Positions 61,001 to 64,000 of a DNA stretch of 64,000 nucleotides are shown here, piece after piece. The notes under the pieces are model-generated. The model made no database searches. It was not told the origin of the DNA and saw nothing but the letters and a program-made list of their open reading frames with translations. The stretch covers positions 39,706,561 to 39,770,560 of the forward strand of contig CM034240.1 of the NCBI GenBank assembly GCA_019916065.1, given 5' to 3'. This DNA comes from Vitellaria paradoxa. Its lineage: Eukaryota; Streptophyta; Magnoliopsida; Ericales; Sapotaceae. Positions within the stretch are counted from its first letter, which is position 1. Each line of letters begins with the position of its first letter. The translations under genes and the position numbers were made by a program.

Positions 61001-62441
61001 GACGAGGACAATAGGGTAAGGGTACAATATGTGTGCCCCATAGAAAATAATAATGTAAACAATATAGTTGCCTCTCCCCAATCACATCAGTTCTTATGTG
61101 AGATGATGATTATTAGTTTAACGTAGTGTTAGTGTAGACAAATATACCTAGGGGTAAGGAAATAGTCAGCTCGATCTAACTGAATTGATTAGAAATTTTC
61201 GATTGCAAATGTTTTTCAATTGAACGACCAAATAAAACCAAAAGACTGAAATAATTTTGTTTTGGGGAATTCAGTTTTTCAGTGTCATGGGAGTTCATAT
61301 TTGATTGAAAAAAAAAAAAAAAAAGCAAAACAGTATAACAAAATACACATGGCAATTTTTCTTATATTCATTGCCAAGAACTATTGCAGTGGGCTTTCAA
61401 TTTGATCCAATCCATGAGACAACGAAAAATAAAAAAATAAAATAAAATAAACATGTATAATTTTAAGTTTTTAGAATACATTATATGAAATATGTCTATT
61501 TGTATATATATGATTTAGTGTGTTCTAAACTTCGGTTAGTTAAGTTGGTTTGGTCATAAAATTTTAGTACTGACAAAGCAAACTTAATTGAACTTTTTAG
61601 AAAAAAATTAAACCAAACTATTTTCGACTGAATTTGTGTTCGATTTTTTTGGTTTTTGCTCACTCTTAAATGCTAAATGCACTGAGTTCTGCCATCCAAA
61701 AAATGAAAAAGCTATGCCACACGTGTCTGTTTTTGTCAGAAAAAAAAAAAAAGAAAAATTAGTTTGGCCACATGTGAGGGGGCAGGTTTAGAGACAATAA
61801 ATTTAATGAATAATTAGCTCTTTCGCTCCCTAACAACTTAAATTTTTAGGTAAGATGTTGGATAGTAGGTTATTAGTTACCTTCTAACAGAAAATTTAAT
61901 GCTAACACTTTTCCTGCCTCTTTTGTAGTCTCCCACTACTGCTGCAAATCAGTTGGAAGATCCAGAAACCATAAACCTTGTGCAAGAAAATAAGAGGCTT
62001 CGAGCACAGTGAGTATATTGGAATTTACTTTTATGATGGTACCTGTGATTCTTGCTTGGCCATGTTTTGTTTTCTTGCTTTTTGGCTTGGAAAAGATTTA
62101 TCATGGCTTCCATAAATCATTTGTGCATTGTTTTTTGATTATATATCCATAAATCGTTTGGAGAATTATATATCCCATAAATGGCACCTTTTTTTAAAAG
62201 AAAATAAAAATTATATTTCTACCAGAAAGGAGGGAAAAGATTACTGATTGAATAGCATGTTTTCGCTCTAGACTTTGTGGAACTAAGACTATATTTAGTG
62301 ATTTATATATATTGGTAAACACAACGCAACACAGCAGGTCATATTTGGTTGTATATTGTTTGGAAATTCTTTTGAAAGTTTTTCATTTTTCTTTCCAGAT
62401 GCATGGAATTTGAGAAGAAGCAGGTAGATCTCAATCTCAAG
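26671..62441 (+). CDS. MORC: MORC (Microrchidia) GHKL-type ATPase gene, 18 exons seen, partial at both ends
   Basis: Plant MORC proteins are nuclear GHKL ATPases that compact chromatin and help silence transposons and methylated genes. The CDS is assembled from 26671-27005, 28088-28162, 28294-28328, 30410-30488, 30626-30715, 30794-30869, 32857-32935, 35830-35964, 39251-39349, 39439-39540, 39623-39769, 40397-40489, 48409-48460, 48610-48721, 50309-50565, 51104-51210, 61929-62008 and 62399-62441. Every junction is GT..AG and phases agree throughout, giving about 665 residues. Diagnostic motifs in order are CRQFWKAGNY, HSNATSHKWAFG, AELLDNAVDE (N-box: Glu, Asp and Asn for Mg-ATP), DDGGGMD, GRYGNGFKTSSMRLGADVI, TGHDRIVVP, FDDIGYHGTK, GFLKEAP, YHKNRLI and SRGRGVVGVLEA, then a charged linker and a Leu/Glu/Lys coiled coil. 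No lesion was seen in any exon. The wording is closest to Arabidopsis MORC4/MORC7, from memory rather than an alignment. The first coding exon is unidentified and the 3' end is outside the window. Confidence 0.93.
27006..28087 (+). other. MORC intron A-B (1.1 kb)
   Basis: This T-rich intron runs from GTATTC to TACGCAG. I see no transposon ends, long ORF or repeat that I can name in it. Confidence 0.8.
28088..28162 (+). CDS. MORC: MORC exon B: YLHIHPKFLHSNATSHKWAFG
   Basis: The exon encodes the invariant segment before the ATPase N-box, including HPKFLHSNATSHKWAFG. It enters in phase 1 (one base carried from exon A) and leaves one base (G) that pairs with CC of the next exon to give Ala. The acceptor is GGTACGCAG and the donor GTAAGT, both strong. 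Confidence 0.95.
28294..28328 (+). CDS. MORC: MORC exon C: ATPase N-box, ELLDNAVDE
   Basis: This 35-nt microexon encodes AIAELLDNAVDE once the carried G is added. It is motif I of the Bergerat fold: the Glu is the general base and the Asn binds Mg-ATP in GHKL ATPases. The acceptor is TTTTTGCAG and the donor GTATTT. Confidence 0.95.
28329..30409 (+). other. MORC intron C-D (2.1 kb) with possible LTR remnant
   Basis: The intron is T-rich. Its central part, about 29109-29900, looks like a retroelement LTR (separate entry). The final 400 bp contains a GGTGAGG direct repeat near 30106-30122 and no recognisable coding sequence. Confidence 0.75.
29109..29900 (+). mobile_element. Possible LTR or solo LTR remnant in MORC intron C-D
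   Basis: The segment begins TGAAGGGAGG and carries an LTR-like layout: GC-richer U3, then a stretch with GGAATAGGACTTTGTATC, ACTCAGTCTTAATGAAC and a repeated GAGAGCTTAACGGTC (near 29511 and 29566). A GTTAC pentamer lies just left of the start and again near 29895. The right end does not finish in CA and no second LTR or coding part was found, so the limits are tentative. Confidence 0.35.
30410..30488 (+). CDS. MORC: MORC exon D: QNGATFVIVDKTSNPRDGSP
   Basis: The exon encodes IQNGATFVIVDKT followed by NPRDGSPALLIQ, the strand-loop-strand joining the N-box to motif II. The acceptor is TATTTATAG and the donor GTACCT. It ends one base into the next codon (G), completed as GAT (Asp). Confidence 0.95.
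30626..30715 (+). CDS. MORC: MORC exon E: DDGGGMDPEALRRCLSFGFS
   Basis: The exon carries motif II, DDGGGMDPEALRRC, with the Asp and glycines contacting adenine in GHKL folds, then SFGFSDKKSNSAIGR. The donor GTATGG follows a lone T that completes Tyr with the next exon. The acceptor is GACAATTAG. Confidence 0.95.
30794..30869 (+). CDS. MORC: MORC exon F: motif III lid, YGNGFKTSSMRLGADVIVF
   Basis: The exon encodes YGNGFKTSSMRLGADVIVFS and then CHFKE. The Gly-rich loop with Lys forms the ATP lid of GHKL ATPases. It is joined to exon E by a 78-nt intron. Relatives often have Arg where this protein has Cys before HFK. The exon ends with AG, completed to Arg in exon G. Confidence 0.95.
30870..32856 (+). 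other. MORC intron F-G (2.0 kb)
   Basis: The intron holds a minus-strand Gypsy polyprotein fragment around 31190-31870 (separate entry). The rest is T-rich, with a poly-T run near 32153-32169 and a short TA run near 32666, and has no other recognisable element. Confidence 0.75.
31190..31870 (-). pseudogene. Ty3/Gypsy polyprotein fragment (RNase H to integrase junction)
   Basis: On the minus strand the region 31507-31809 reads HLDTLTTLAFKV, a variant of the HADALATLASK motif at the end of Tat-type RNase H. It continues through a Val/Pro linker to YYTLYQGLLYFRAPRGCLARC, matching the Y-x-RG-L-R-C region before the integrase zinc finger. More broken sequence of this type extends on both sides. 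No LTR, PBS or catalytic core is present, so it is a dead fragment inside the MORC intron. Confidence 0.7.
32857..32935 (+). CDS. MORC: MORC exon G: LTQSIGLLSYTFLTQTGHDR
   Basis: The exon encodes KLTQSIGLLSYTFL then TQTGHDRIVVPM, the end of the GHKL domain with the conserved TGHDRIVVP. It starts with G, which completes the AG of exon F to Arg, and ends in phase 0 at GTGAGT-like GTGAG. Confidence 0.94.
33590..35580. repeat. AT-rich tandem repeat, unit about 820 bp, 2.5 copies
   Basis: The landmark GTAGAATGATGAATATAAAG occurs at about 34091 and 34912, and a diverged copy of the same block at about 33603. Each unit continues with ATTAATCAT...GTGCTTTATAAAATA, ATTACTAATGTAATTGAAAT, AAGCAAGTGAATTC, an ACCCAAAAAAGTGGGT block and a GGATCTTAGTTTGTGAGA end (about 34730 and 35550). 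A similar GGATCTTAGTTGTGAGAGAG block sits alone near 1935, so the unit is also dispersed. Confidence 0.75.
33706..33950 (+). mobile_element. 5'-truncated RTE LINE with 22-bp target-site duplication
   Basis: The 245-bp insert matches the last part of the RTE at 36162-37376, with shared blocks such as GTTTGGCCATATTAGAAGGCG, GGAGATTGTCAGGAGTAGGA and TTGGCGTCGACAAATCCATA. It ends in a TTGGTTT-type tail. A perfect 22-bp duplication flanks it (33684-33705 and 33951-33972). The frame has an in-frame TAA, so it is dead on arrival, as expected for target-primed reverse transcription. Confidence 0.9.
35830..35964 (+). CDS. MORC: MORC exon H: VDYELNTSTGTLETLDRYGK
   Basis: The exon encodes VDYELNTSTGTLETL, then EHFVSNLSMLLQWSPFSTEK, the start of the S5-like transducer half of the MORC ATPase module. 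Both splice sites are phase 0 (GATGCAG and GTAGGC) and the length is 45 codons exactly. Confidence 0.94.
36162..37376 (+). mobile_element. RTE-clade LINE, 5'-truncated, reverse-transcriptase region
   Basis: A continuous frame of about 400 codons encodes a non-LTR reverse transcriptase: NQFGFMPGRSTMEA, FIDLEKEYDRVPRE, GLHQGSALSPYLFALVMDEI and CMLFADNIVLVDE, then C-terminal SECWAVK, MLRWMCGITR and RWFGYVRRRP. The normal catalytic FADD is FADN here, and DLEKAYD is DLEKEYD, so the enzyme should be inactive although the frame is open. The endonuclease half is missing. The 3' end is a (TTGGT)n tail, as in plant RTEs. A 17-bp duplication, TATATAATTGTGGTTGA, flanks it at 36145-36161 and 37377-37393. 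Confidence 0.93.
37673..37698. repeat. CA dinucleotide microsatellite
   Basis: A run of CA repeats about 26 bp long is followed by a GAGAG-rich stretch to 37727. Confidence 0.85.
38725..39033 (+). mobile_element. L1 LINE 3' tail, 5'-truncated
   Basis: The frame in 38740-38942 reads KKKIWNLVPFCLFWLIWKER followed by NRRIFDN, LFLSCLYSWVEEGRE and a stop. It closely matches the last 80 residues of ORF2 of the full-length L1 in this window (47180-47387). An AATAAA at about 38998 and an A-run (39020-39033) mark the 3' end. I could not fix the 5' end or a target duplication. Confidence 0.85.
39124..39170 (+). mobile_element. 47-bp retroposed LINE/SINE tail with 18-bp target duplication
   Basis: The insert begins CCCCACCTAGTGGGACAAGG and ends in a TTG-repeat tail, the 3' end typical of plant RTE LINEs and their partner SINEs. 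The duplication TCTCTTTTTACTTGTCAA flanks it exactly at 39106-39123 and 39171-39188. Only the terminal hairpin and tail were inserted. Confidence 0.85.
39251..39349 (+). CDS. MORC: MORC exon I: FDDIGYHGTKVIIYNLWLSN
   Basis: The exon encodes FDDIGYHGTKVIIYNLWL, then GTMELDFDSDPE, a strongly conserved strand-turn-strand of the S5-like domain. It starts right after the retroelement-rich intron, at TGAGCAG, and is phase 0 on both sides. Confidence 0.95.
39439..39540 (+). CDS. MORC: MORC exon J: Ile/Ala-rich helix before HSLR
   Basis: The exon encodes DICISGDAKLKDKVINRI, then SEQHMANQLRHSLR, which matches the HIA..-YSLR segment of the family. It is 34 codons in phase 0, with acceptor GGTTGCAG and donor GTAAGT. 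Confidence 0.94.
39623..39769 (+). CDS. MORC: MORC exon K: VYLSILYLRKPENFRIILRG
   Basis: The exon encodes VYLSILYLRKPENFRIILRG, then VVEYHNIASDL and ILYKPQ. It is the best-conserved part of the transducer region, with the KP-x-FKI-LRGK-V-HHN pattern of plant MORCs. It is 49 codons in phase 0. Confidence 0.95.
39770..40396 (+). other. MORC intron K-L (627 bp)
   Basis: This T-rich intron runs from GTTGTA to ACATGCAG. I see no mobile element or ORF worth naming. Confidence 0.8.
40397..40489 (+). CDS. MORC: MORC exon L: GFLKEAPQVNIHGFNVYHKN
   Basis: The exon encodes GSVLTTIGFLKEAP, then VNIHGFNVYHKNRLIL, the GFLK-AP and YHKNRLI signatures of the family. The next conserved residues (PFWQVV) lie 7.9 kb away in exon M. 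Confidence 0.95.
40608..40770. repeat. Tandem duplication, about 80-bp unit
   Basis: Two adjacent copies share TGATAAAA-GTT, CTGGACT-TAG, TTACTACTTTGGTAGGATTT and TTGCCCTAAATC. The second follows the first directly, with a few substitutions. Confidence 0.85.
41662..43608 (+). CDS. L1 ORF1 protein (DUF4283-like RNA-binding), intact frame
   Basis: The 648-codon frame encodes a plant L1 ORF1-like protein that would bind L1 RNA. Residues about 215-360 fit DUF4283: RWVHRKWPFPGGVTVKELDE, then LLFIFPS, DVWHSW, VWIKVMGIP and GGFVEVEENW, ending in RIKVRGDG and CPIWVERKPW. No CCHC knuckle was seen after this domain. The C-terminal 250 residues are charged and low in similarity. The start 94 bp inside the element gives the longest frame. 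It is a retroelement protein, not a host gene. Confidence 0.85.
   Translation: MGSIKRSYQAGNVTIDIVEDLKIKGGIRLVERGRGYVQVLVLYEEELRWLQSICWKAQRREKGKQQLGSIRGGARTVICSLISDGLGRLLELRLFAPFGRRLLLIPELIAGKGWDFLAELIDSFLPKRSQNIKRASFPSGSVPNQIASSFMQKEKDSRSYLQAAAIPEWNSHRIQSSTNKEYVLVNFEDAVKSSHSMKRCLVGSFGGSGFVRPDIIKVQRWVHRKWPFPGGVTVKELDEDRLLFIFPSTELAVQVLQEDHYIEGNYLFLDVWHSWACCSRRGWNQSTVWIKVMGIPVFLRNRNVIQSIGDYCGGFVEVEENWNNSSNYKWIRIKVRGDGRSIPMHVPLIVGQIKYECPIWVERKPWVDWYGATSINGFFRPPGGEKTEARGLRDDAMNFCNLGNRKAKFIQKTEVHNPKRHLINERKTEWVRVGEESKKTNHQVALNSPINSESLGMNSFMKDQLQMPALSTSFNQFEILIKESMNEDIQQLTADNVGISQSIVVNDTEPQSLEVNAAESGQTLLTDIMVDSDKFFGRTYRLRKQAINPTTDELLVYEKRLVPYGEQYSLNGVDIECQPLAVIEPDEDWSKENHLLMLENCGQDHKKISAWVINRMKSFKKILGISSEGFEDQLMELLPIHRRKKTEK
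43759..47387 (+). pseudogene. L1 ORF2 (endonuclease, reverse transcriptase, zf-RVT), disrupted
   Basis: ORF2 begins at ATG 43759 with ILSWNVRSCRG. Endonuclease motifs are VCLQETKL, LGGDFNMT and SDHFPI. Reverse-transcriptase motifs are LIPKKSGAVELKDYRPISLV, KLDMEKAFDHVNW, GLRQGDPLSPFLF and the catalytic LFADDSIVF. A zf-RVT knuckle, CYFCHNHEETIEHLLIHC, lies near 47011-47066. Lesions are TAG at 43843, a +1 shift in a T6 run near 45529-45534, TAG at 46055, TGA at 46544 and a +1 shift in a G4 run near 47110. Key catalytic motifs persist, so decay is recent, but the element cannot make ORF2 protein. The last frame ends at 47387. Confidence 0.9.
47722..48130 (-). pseudogene. Decayed L1 ORF2 C-terminal fragment, antisense
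   Basis: On the minus strand the fragment has an L1-tail-like WRERNRRIF-to-LKRxFL pattern in degenerate form (REIEELFKEVEIPLFKLKRM), and the plus strand begins CTTTTTCTTTTGATAAGTAA, the complement of a common plant L1 3' end. It is too diverged to place its limits firmly. Confidence 0.5.
48409..48460 (+). CDS. MORC: MORC exon M: PFWQVVSYSDSRGRGVVG
   Basis: The exon encodes PFWQVVSYSDSRGRGVV and the first base of Gly. It directly follows YHKNRLI-L of exon L in relatives, so it proves that the gene continues across the 7.9 kb L1-bearing intron. The acceptor is CTTTACAG and the donor GTGAGA. Confidence 0.95.
48610..48721 (+). CDS. MORC: MORC exon N: GVLEANFIEPTHNKQDFEKT
   Basis: The exon encodes GVLEANFIEPTHNKQDFE, then FQKLETRLKEMTWEYW, the end of the S5-like domain and the family's signature VLEANF-EP-H-KQDFE. 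It ends with TG, completed to Trp in exon O. Confidence 0.95.
49470..49870 (+). mobile_element. TRIM-like LTR element remnant (5' LTR truncated)
   Basis: Two direct copies share GAATGTGCTATA-ATGAGGGTTC and TGAATCTATCTA (near 49488 and 49809). Between them lie a primer-binding-like TGGTATCGGAGCC (49635-49647) after the first LTR, and a purine tract ATTGGGGGGAGAAT before TGTGAGGGAC (49705), the second LTR's start. There is no room for coding sequence. One base of the PBS differs from the usual TGGTATCAGAGC. Confidence 0.7.
49871..50180. repeat. Tandem duplication, about 155-bp unit
   Basis: Both units begin TGGTGATGAATTGTTTG, contain a TTC microsatellite, ATTCATCTATGTTTTGACTG, and end AAAATTGCAA-ATT-GATCTTTT. 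A shorter direct repeat (GGTGTATTAACACCTTGT / GGCGTGTTAACACCTTAT) follows at 50171-50250. Confidence 0.85.
50309..50565 (+). CDS. MORC: MORC exon O: HCGLLGYQVKKKTRAP and Ser/Ala-rich linker
   Basis: The exon completes W-DYHCGLLGYQVKKKTRAP, corresponding to YWSCHCxLIGY in relatives, then a linker rich in Ser, Thr, Pro, Gln and Val with no domain. At 257 nt it is the second longest exon. It ends with G before GTAAAT, completing Gly in exon P. Confidence 0.92.
50566..51103 (+). other. MORC intron O-P, almost filled by a MITE
   Basis: The 538-bp intron is mainly the 454-bp inverted-repeat element at 50588-51041. Only about 20 and 60 bp of other sequence lie beside the splice sites. Confidence 0.85.
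50588..51041. mobile_element. MITE-like element with inverted ends GGGGTAATTACA..
   Basis: The left end GGGGTAATTACATTTACCC and the right end GGGGTAAAGTGTAATTACCCC are inverted copies. The 454-bp interior is AT-rich and non-coding. No clear target-site duplication is visible, so the superfamily is not assigned. Confidence 0.7.
51104..51210 (+). CDS. MORC: MORC exon P: basic linker ERLKRKEGHHLEEPEKVKRR
   Basis: The exon encodes ERLKRKEGHHLEEPEKVKRR, then VGVEIIDSRPTQEIQ. The basic LKRK and KVKRR clusters are candidate nuclear localisation signals in the place where relatives have a KRK-rich linker. Phase 0 at the 3' end. Confidence 0.88.
51885..52218. repeat. Direct repeat pair, TRIM-like
   Basis: Two copies about 240 bp apart share AA-CTAAGCTTCTCAA or AATCAAGCTTCTCAA, TAAGAT-CTAATGG, CTCTTCACT and GAGT-GGATGCTT. 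The purine-rich AGTAGGGGGTCACTTGTGGGG (21 bases from 52094, quoted here as AGTAGGGGGTCACTTG) precedes the second copy like a polypurine tract. No primer-binding site was seen, so this is only a candidate small LTR element. Confidence 0.4.
52280..53040 (+). mobile_element. LTR-like remnant
   Basis: The stretch is GC-richer than its surroundings, non-coding, and has a TATA-like CCTATATATACATA near 52824 about 100 bp before a C/T-rich stretch, as in LTRs. No boundaries, second LTR or target duplication were found. Confidence 0.3.
54050..54150. repeat. GATCATAAGATCC-type dispersed repeat
   Basis: The block TAAATCGGGATCTTACG through GATCATAAGATCCTACC resembles the sequence on both sides of Copia-2 (about 55330-55382 and 60602-60720), where GGATTC, GATCCCATAAGATCCTA and CGGATCGTTTTG recur. 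Copia-2 appears to have inserted into a member of this family. Identity of the family is unknown. Confidence 0.4.
54270..54770 (+). mobile_element. Ty3/Gypsy (Tat-type) LTR fragment
   Basis: The fragment has a TATA box, CTATAAATATGAA (54509-54521), followed by GAGAAATCCAAAG, TTCTCTC and the phrase TTGACCATCGGAGGGGCCTG (near 54597), which is characteristic of Tat/Retand-type LTRs downstream of the transcription start. Ends are not resolved. Confidence 0.55.
55385..55562 (-). repeat. Copia-2 3' LTR
   Basis: 178 bp, one visible mismatch to the 5' LTR (ACAGTCAATC against ACACTCAATC). The polypurine tract abuts its internal edge at 55563-55573. Confidence 0.93.
55570..57939 (-). CDS. Copia-2 integrase C-half, reverse transcriptase and RNase H, open frame
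   Basis: About 790 open codons, with 57885 as the first ATG-type start. It begins at SQQNGVAERKHR, which carries the integrase Glu, then CFHMNVPKPYWGEAVLTACY, RLFGCVAFVH and GYRCYHP. A Ser/Pro-rich linker leads to the RT: WVYTIKYLPDGSVERLKARL, FSPVARLNSVRILLAVAVS, QLDIKNAFLHGELQEEVYM and YVDDIIISEKG, with catalytic DD intact. RNase H shows GYSDADWAGSRSDRRSTSEY, AQSSTEVEYRAMA and HIEVDCHFIRD. The C-terminus is FTKPLSRSLFQQFCSKLG. No lesion was seen here, but there is no intact start upstream. Confidence 0.9.
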   Translation of the reverse strand, partial: HTSQQNGVAERKHRHLLDVARTLCFHMNVPKPYWGEAVLTACYLINRVPSTSLGNRSPFSLLYPSTSPFSLTPRLFGCVAFVHNLDPGLDKLSPRARRWIFLGYSHTQKGYRCYHPSSRRIFVSADVTFFEFTSYFPREGEVSPSSGEGESTTTPLDDLVLPDPVIPAPSPSLPPLLQGSPPLSSPLQVHHRRSRPTAHSAPVDSPPVDPEPPATNASATSKDHNTTSPEFEPIPSIDDLPIALRRGKRTCTKHPITNFVSNHRTLPHLRSFVCALSSVSIPTSYEQALLSPDWKSAMDEEMCALHHNHTWELISLPPGKKTVGCRWVYTIKYLPDGSVERLKARLVPKGYTQTYGIDYLETFSPVARLNSVRILLAVAVSRSWPLFQLDIKNAFLHGELQEEVYMNQPPGYVVSGSEHLVCQLNRALYGLKQSPRAWFDRFSKVLLDYGFSRSTSDHSVFIHHGSTGTIILIVYVDDIIISEKGIYELKQHLARQFHTKDLGALRYFLGIEVARSSQGISLSQRKYVLDLLTETGLLGARLADTPMDPIVRLDSESGNPFPDIGRYRRLVGKLIYLTVTRPDITYAVSVVSQFMHAPRQPHFDAVYRILKYLKRSPGQGLLYRPSATLDVTGYSDADWAGSRSDRRSTSEYCTFVGGNLVTWHSKKQTVVAQSSTEVEYRAMAHTTAEMLWVRSLLQDFGIKVLAPMSMYSDNQVAIFIATNPVFHERTKHIEVDCHFIRDLLLKKDLTTPFVHSNSQLGDIFTKPLSRSLFQQFCSKLGIFDLYAPA
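57943..59821 (-). pseudogene. Copia-2 gag, protease and integrase N-half, disrupted
   Basis: Gag starts at ATG 59821 (MADDSPKKASDL) with a UBN2/Retrotran_gag-like region, LNGTNYLTWSHAVRIFLIGR then VIWDSLADSSQ and SFRQNGRSLSEYYSNL. A Gly/Arg-rich stretch and a knuckle-like CGGTNHTKPYC follow. The protease motif is VIDSRAST where DSGAS is expected, so its catalytic Gly is Arg. Integrase shows CRLGHPSL, CEACQLGKHH, HTDIWDP, FVDDYSRMTW and HSDNALEY. Lesions are a frameshift near 59160-59215 and stops near 58867, 58187 and 57941. The last stop separates this part from the open frame downstream. Confidence 0.9.
60409..60420 (-). other. Copia-2 primer-binding site (initiator-Met tRNA type)
   Basis: The minus strand reads TGGCATCAGAGC, complementary to a tRNA-Met 3' region apart from C in place of T at the fourth base compared with TGGTATCAGAGC. 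Confidence 0.85.
60424..60601 (-). repeat. Copia-2 5' LTR
   Basis: 178 bp, separated by three bases from the primer-binding site. The internal leader (59822-60408) after it is GC-rich and non-coding. Confidence 0.93.
61929..62008 (+). CDS. MORC: MORC exon Q: start of C-terminal coiled coil
   Basis: The exon encodes SPTTAANQLEDPETINLVQE, then NKRLRAQ. Relatives have ETVKLMEENKKLRAKC here, so this is the start of the C-terminal coiled coil used for dimerisation. It lies 10.7 kb from exon P, with acceptor TTTTGTAG and donor GTGAGT, and ends CA. Confidence 0.93.
62399..62441 (+). CDS. MORC: MORC exon R: coiled coil continues, CMEFEKKQVDLNLK
   Basis: The exon completes Gln then encodes CMEFEKKQVDLNLK, matching the C-x-D-x-K segment of the family coiled coil. 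Donor GTACAT; no further exon was recognised before 64000, so the C-terminus lies beyond the window. Confidence 0.9.
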
Positions 62442-63053
62442 GTACATAAAACTAATCTTCTCTCACATGCCATAGAAGCTTATTTCATTTTCTATGGCCA
62501 CATTGTGATGCTGTTAAGATAATCCTTGAATAGCATTTGATTGAGCATGTTGGCTAAGAAGCAGAGACACAAACATGGAATACAGGTTCAATGTGGTGTA
62601 AAACTGCACAACTTTTAGACATGGAAACAAACAAATGTATATTTTTACTTTTACAAGTGAAAGGGTCACTGGCTCATCTTTGAAATATTACCATCACTTG
62701 GTAGAACTTGTCTTTGATTGGGATTTCCTTAACTAATAAAATATTATCCAATCACCCCATAAACTATCCATGTAACAAACCCCCCCTCGCTTTTCTCTCT
62801 TTGATGAGTAACATTATGACCTTTTCTCACACTGATATTTGTGATTTAACAAAATTTGTTTAAATAAATTGCGTGTGAGGCAAAAGAGGAAAATACTAGT
62901 GACTAAAATTCTCTTACATGAATTTCTATAAACAAAAAATCATAATATAAAATTTTAATTGACAAAATTATTCCAAGTAATTCACTGAAATTATGAAACT
63001 AAAATGCCCTTGGAGTTTTTTATGAGTGTTGTATCCTAATAAATTTATAGAAG

Positions 63054-63331
63054 CCATAATTGCCTTTTGTCCCCTGTACTTAAAAGTGAAATCGTTAAAA
63101 AATTCATCAAAAATTACAGTATTGGCATTTAGTAACTTTAAAAATTGCATTTATACCCGCTATAGTTCATATTACTTACATTCCTTGATTTTATTTGATT
63201 TTTAATTGGTCTTTTTGTCTTTTTATTTGAAAATTTAACGCCATTCACAATTTTATTTTAATCTAAAGTACAAGGGATGCAAATGTAAGTTTTAAAGTTC
63301 AGGGGATGTAAGAGAACATTTTTTTCTTACC
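63054..63331. mobile_element. MITE-like dispersed repeat, copy 2
   Basis: The copy begins TAATTGCCTTTTGTCCCCTG and includes CCTTGATTTTATTTGATTTT, TTTAACGCC-TTCACAATTT and GTACAAGGGATGCAAATGTA. The reverse complement of this interior matches 3610-3774, so it is a second, inverted member of the element split by the solo LTR at 3780. Confidence 0.7.
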
Positions 63332-63402
63332 TCTTGTCCATATTTGTTTACTAAAATTATGTTAAAATTACAATTATTAGTGTTAGAAAAATGGGTGCAC
63401 AT

Positions 63403-64000
63403 TGTTACAAATTGATTTGTTAGGGGGTCATTGTGTAACATGTTTTAGTTGAGGAGAGTTGAGTTATGATACTGGGTTATAGTTTTGGGGTGATATTATA
63501 ATTAATCCAATATGAAAATAATTACTGTTTCTTGATTTTTATGTTACAAATATATTTATTCTTGTCGCATCAAAATAATTATATATATATATGAAAGTGT
63601 AAAATTGAAGCCCAAGCATCTATTTTCGAAAGCTCTTGATTCGTCACCGTCCTAAATTTAAAATTTAAATTAGTGAGGGATTAGTAGGTGTAAGTTCACA
63701 TTGCTTTTATTTTATATTTAGAGTCACATACTCAATTTAATTTCTGGGAACTGTGACTTCAATGAGTTAATTTCTACAAACTTCTAATTTGTTTTTAAAA
63801 ATTGTTACAAATTGATATATATATATATATATATATTTTGGGGGCGGGGGTTGTGTTTGTGTAACATTTTTTAGTCGAGGGGAGTTAAAGTGATTATATT
63901 GGGTTATAGTTCATGATGATATTGTAATTAACCCTAGGTGAAAATAATTACTATTTCTGATTTTTACGGAACAAATATATTTATTCTTATTGCATCTGAA
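63403..64000. repeat. Direct repeat of about 170-200 bp, two copies
   Basis: Copies at 63403-63570 and 63800-64000 share TTACAAATTGAT, GTGTAACAT-TTTTAGT, GGGTTATAGTT, GATATT-TAATTAA and AAATATATTTATTCTT. A TA microsatellite (63815-63834) interrupts the second copy's start. Confidence 0.8.

Larger units (their letters stand above)
51211..61928 (+). other. MORC intron P-Q (10.7 kb)
   Basis: The largest intron carries a direct-repeat pair (51885-52218), LTR-like sequence (52280-53040), a Gypsy-type LTR fragment (54270-54770), AT-rich ATCCTA/GATCATAAGATCC-rich flanks and a complete Copia-2 (55385-60601). Microsatellites include (AAT)n near 54974-55014. The rest (53041-54050, 60720-61928) has only A/T runs. 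Confidence 0.85.
62442..64000 (+). other. MORC intron after exon R (1.56 kb in window)
   Basis: The stretch is AT-rich. It holds a dispersed inverted-repeat element (63054-63331) and two direct copies of a 170-200 bp block (63403-63570, 63800-64000). No next exon was found. Confidence 0.7.

Noticed and set aside
1..64000. tRNA, rRNA, CRISPR arrays or operon structure
   Set aside because: No cloverleaf with the A/B boxes, no rRNA sequence and no regularly spaced repeat-spacer array was seen. tRNA-like TGGTATCAGAGC sites are retroelement primer-binding sites.

Overview
This 64 kb window is plant nuclear DNA, most likely from a eudicot. The evidence is short GT..AG exons, AT-rich introns, plant LTR retrotransposons primed by initiator-Met tRNA (TGGTATCAGAGC-type sites), plant L1 and RTE LINEs, TRIMs and MITEs. 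No prokaryotic or organellar gene, tRNA, rRNA or CRISPR array was recognised.

One host gene is present. It is a plus-strand Microrchidia (MORC) GHKL-ATPase, split over at least 18 coding exons from 26671 to 62441 and continuing past the right edge. All 17 junctions fit GT..AG and keep one frame, giving about 665 residues: an acidic/Ser-rich N-terminus, the CRQFWKAGNY motif, the ATPase N-box (ELLDNAVDE), DDGGGMD, the GRYGNGFK lid, the S5-like second half, a basic linker and the start of a C-terminal coiled coil. It resembles the MORC4/MORC7 type of Arabidopsis. The first coding exon was not found and the last exon(s) lie outside the window.

Layout. 1-9.6 kb: gene-poor and AT-rich, with a Tourist-like MITE, a 2.1 kb solo LTR nested in another inverted-repeat element, an AT minisatellite and an ATCTCTACG repeat. 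9.6-10.5 kb: a less AT-rich stretch of unknown role. 10.6-16.5 kb: two decayed, oppositely oriented pieces of one Copia family, broken by a MITE with a 9-bp target duplication and by a ~0.9 kb inverted-repeat element. 16.6-17.0 kb: a complete TRIM. 19.7-25.5 kb: a second copy of the 0.9 kb element, split by a near-complete Copia (Copia-1, minus). 25.5-26.1 kb: a palindromic rearranged TRIM. 26.7-62.4 kb: the MORC gene, whose introns hold a Gypsy fragment, an ~820 bp tandem repeat, three RTE-type insertions, a 5.9 kb L1 with a perfect 19-bp target duplication, L1 tails, TRIM remnants, a MITE and a young Copia (Copia-2, minus).

Biologically, a gene whose Arabidopsis relatives help silence transposons is itself expanded by them (introns of 7.9 and 10.7 kb), yet every visible exon is intact. 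No clearly new molecular system was found. The most notable structures are the transposon-loaded MORC gene, the palindromic TRIM, 41-47 bp retroposed LINE/SINE tails with exact target duplications, and a Copia with near-identical LTRs but a broken polyprotein.
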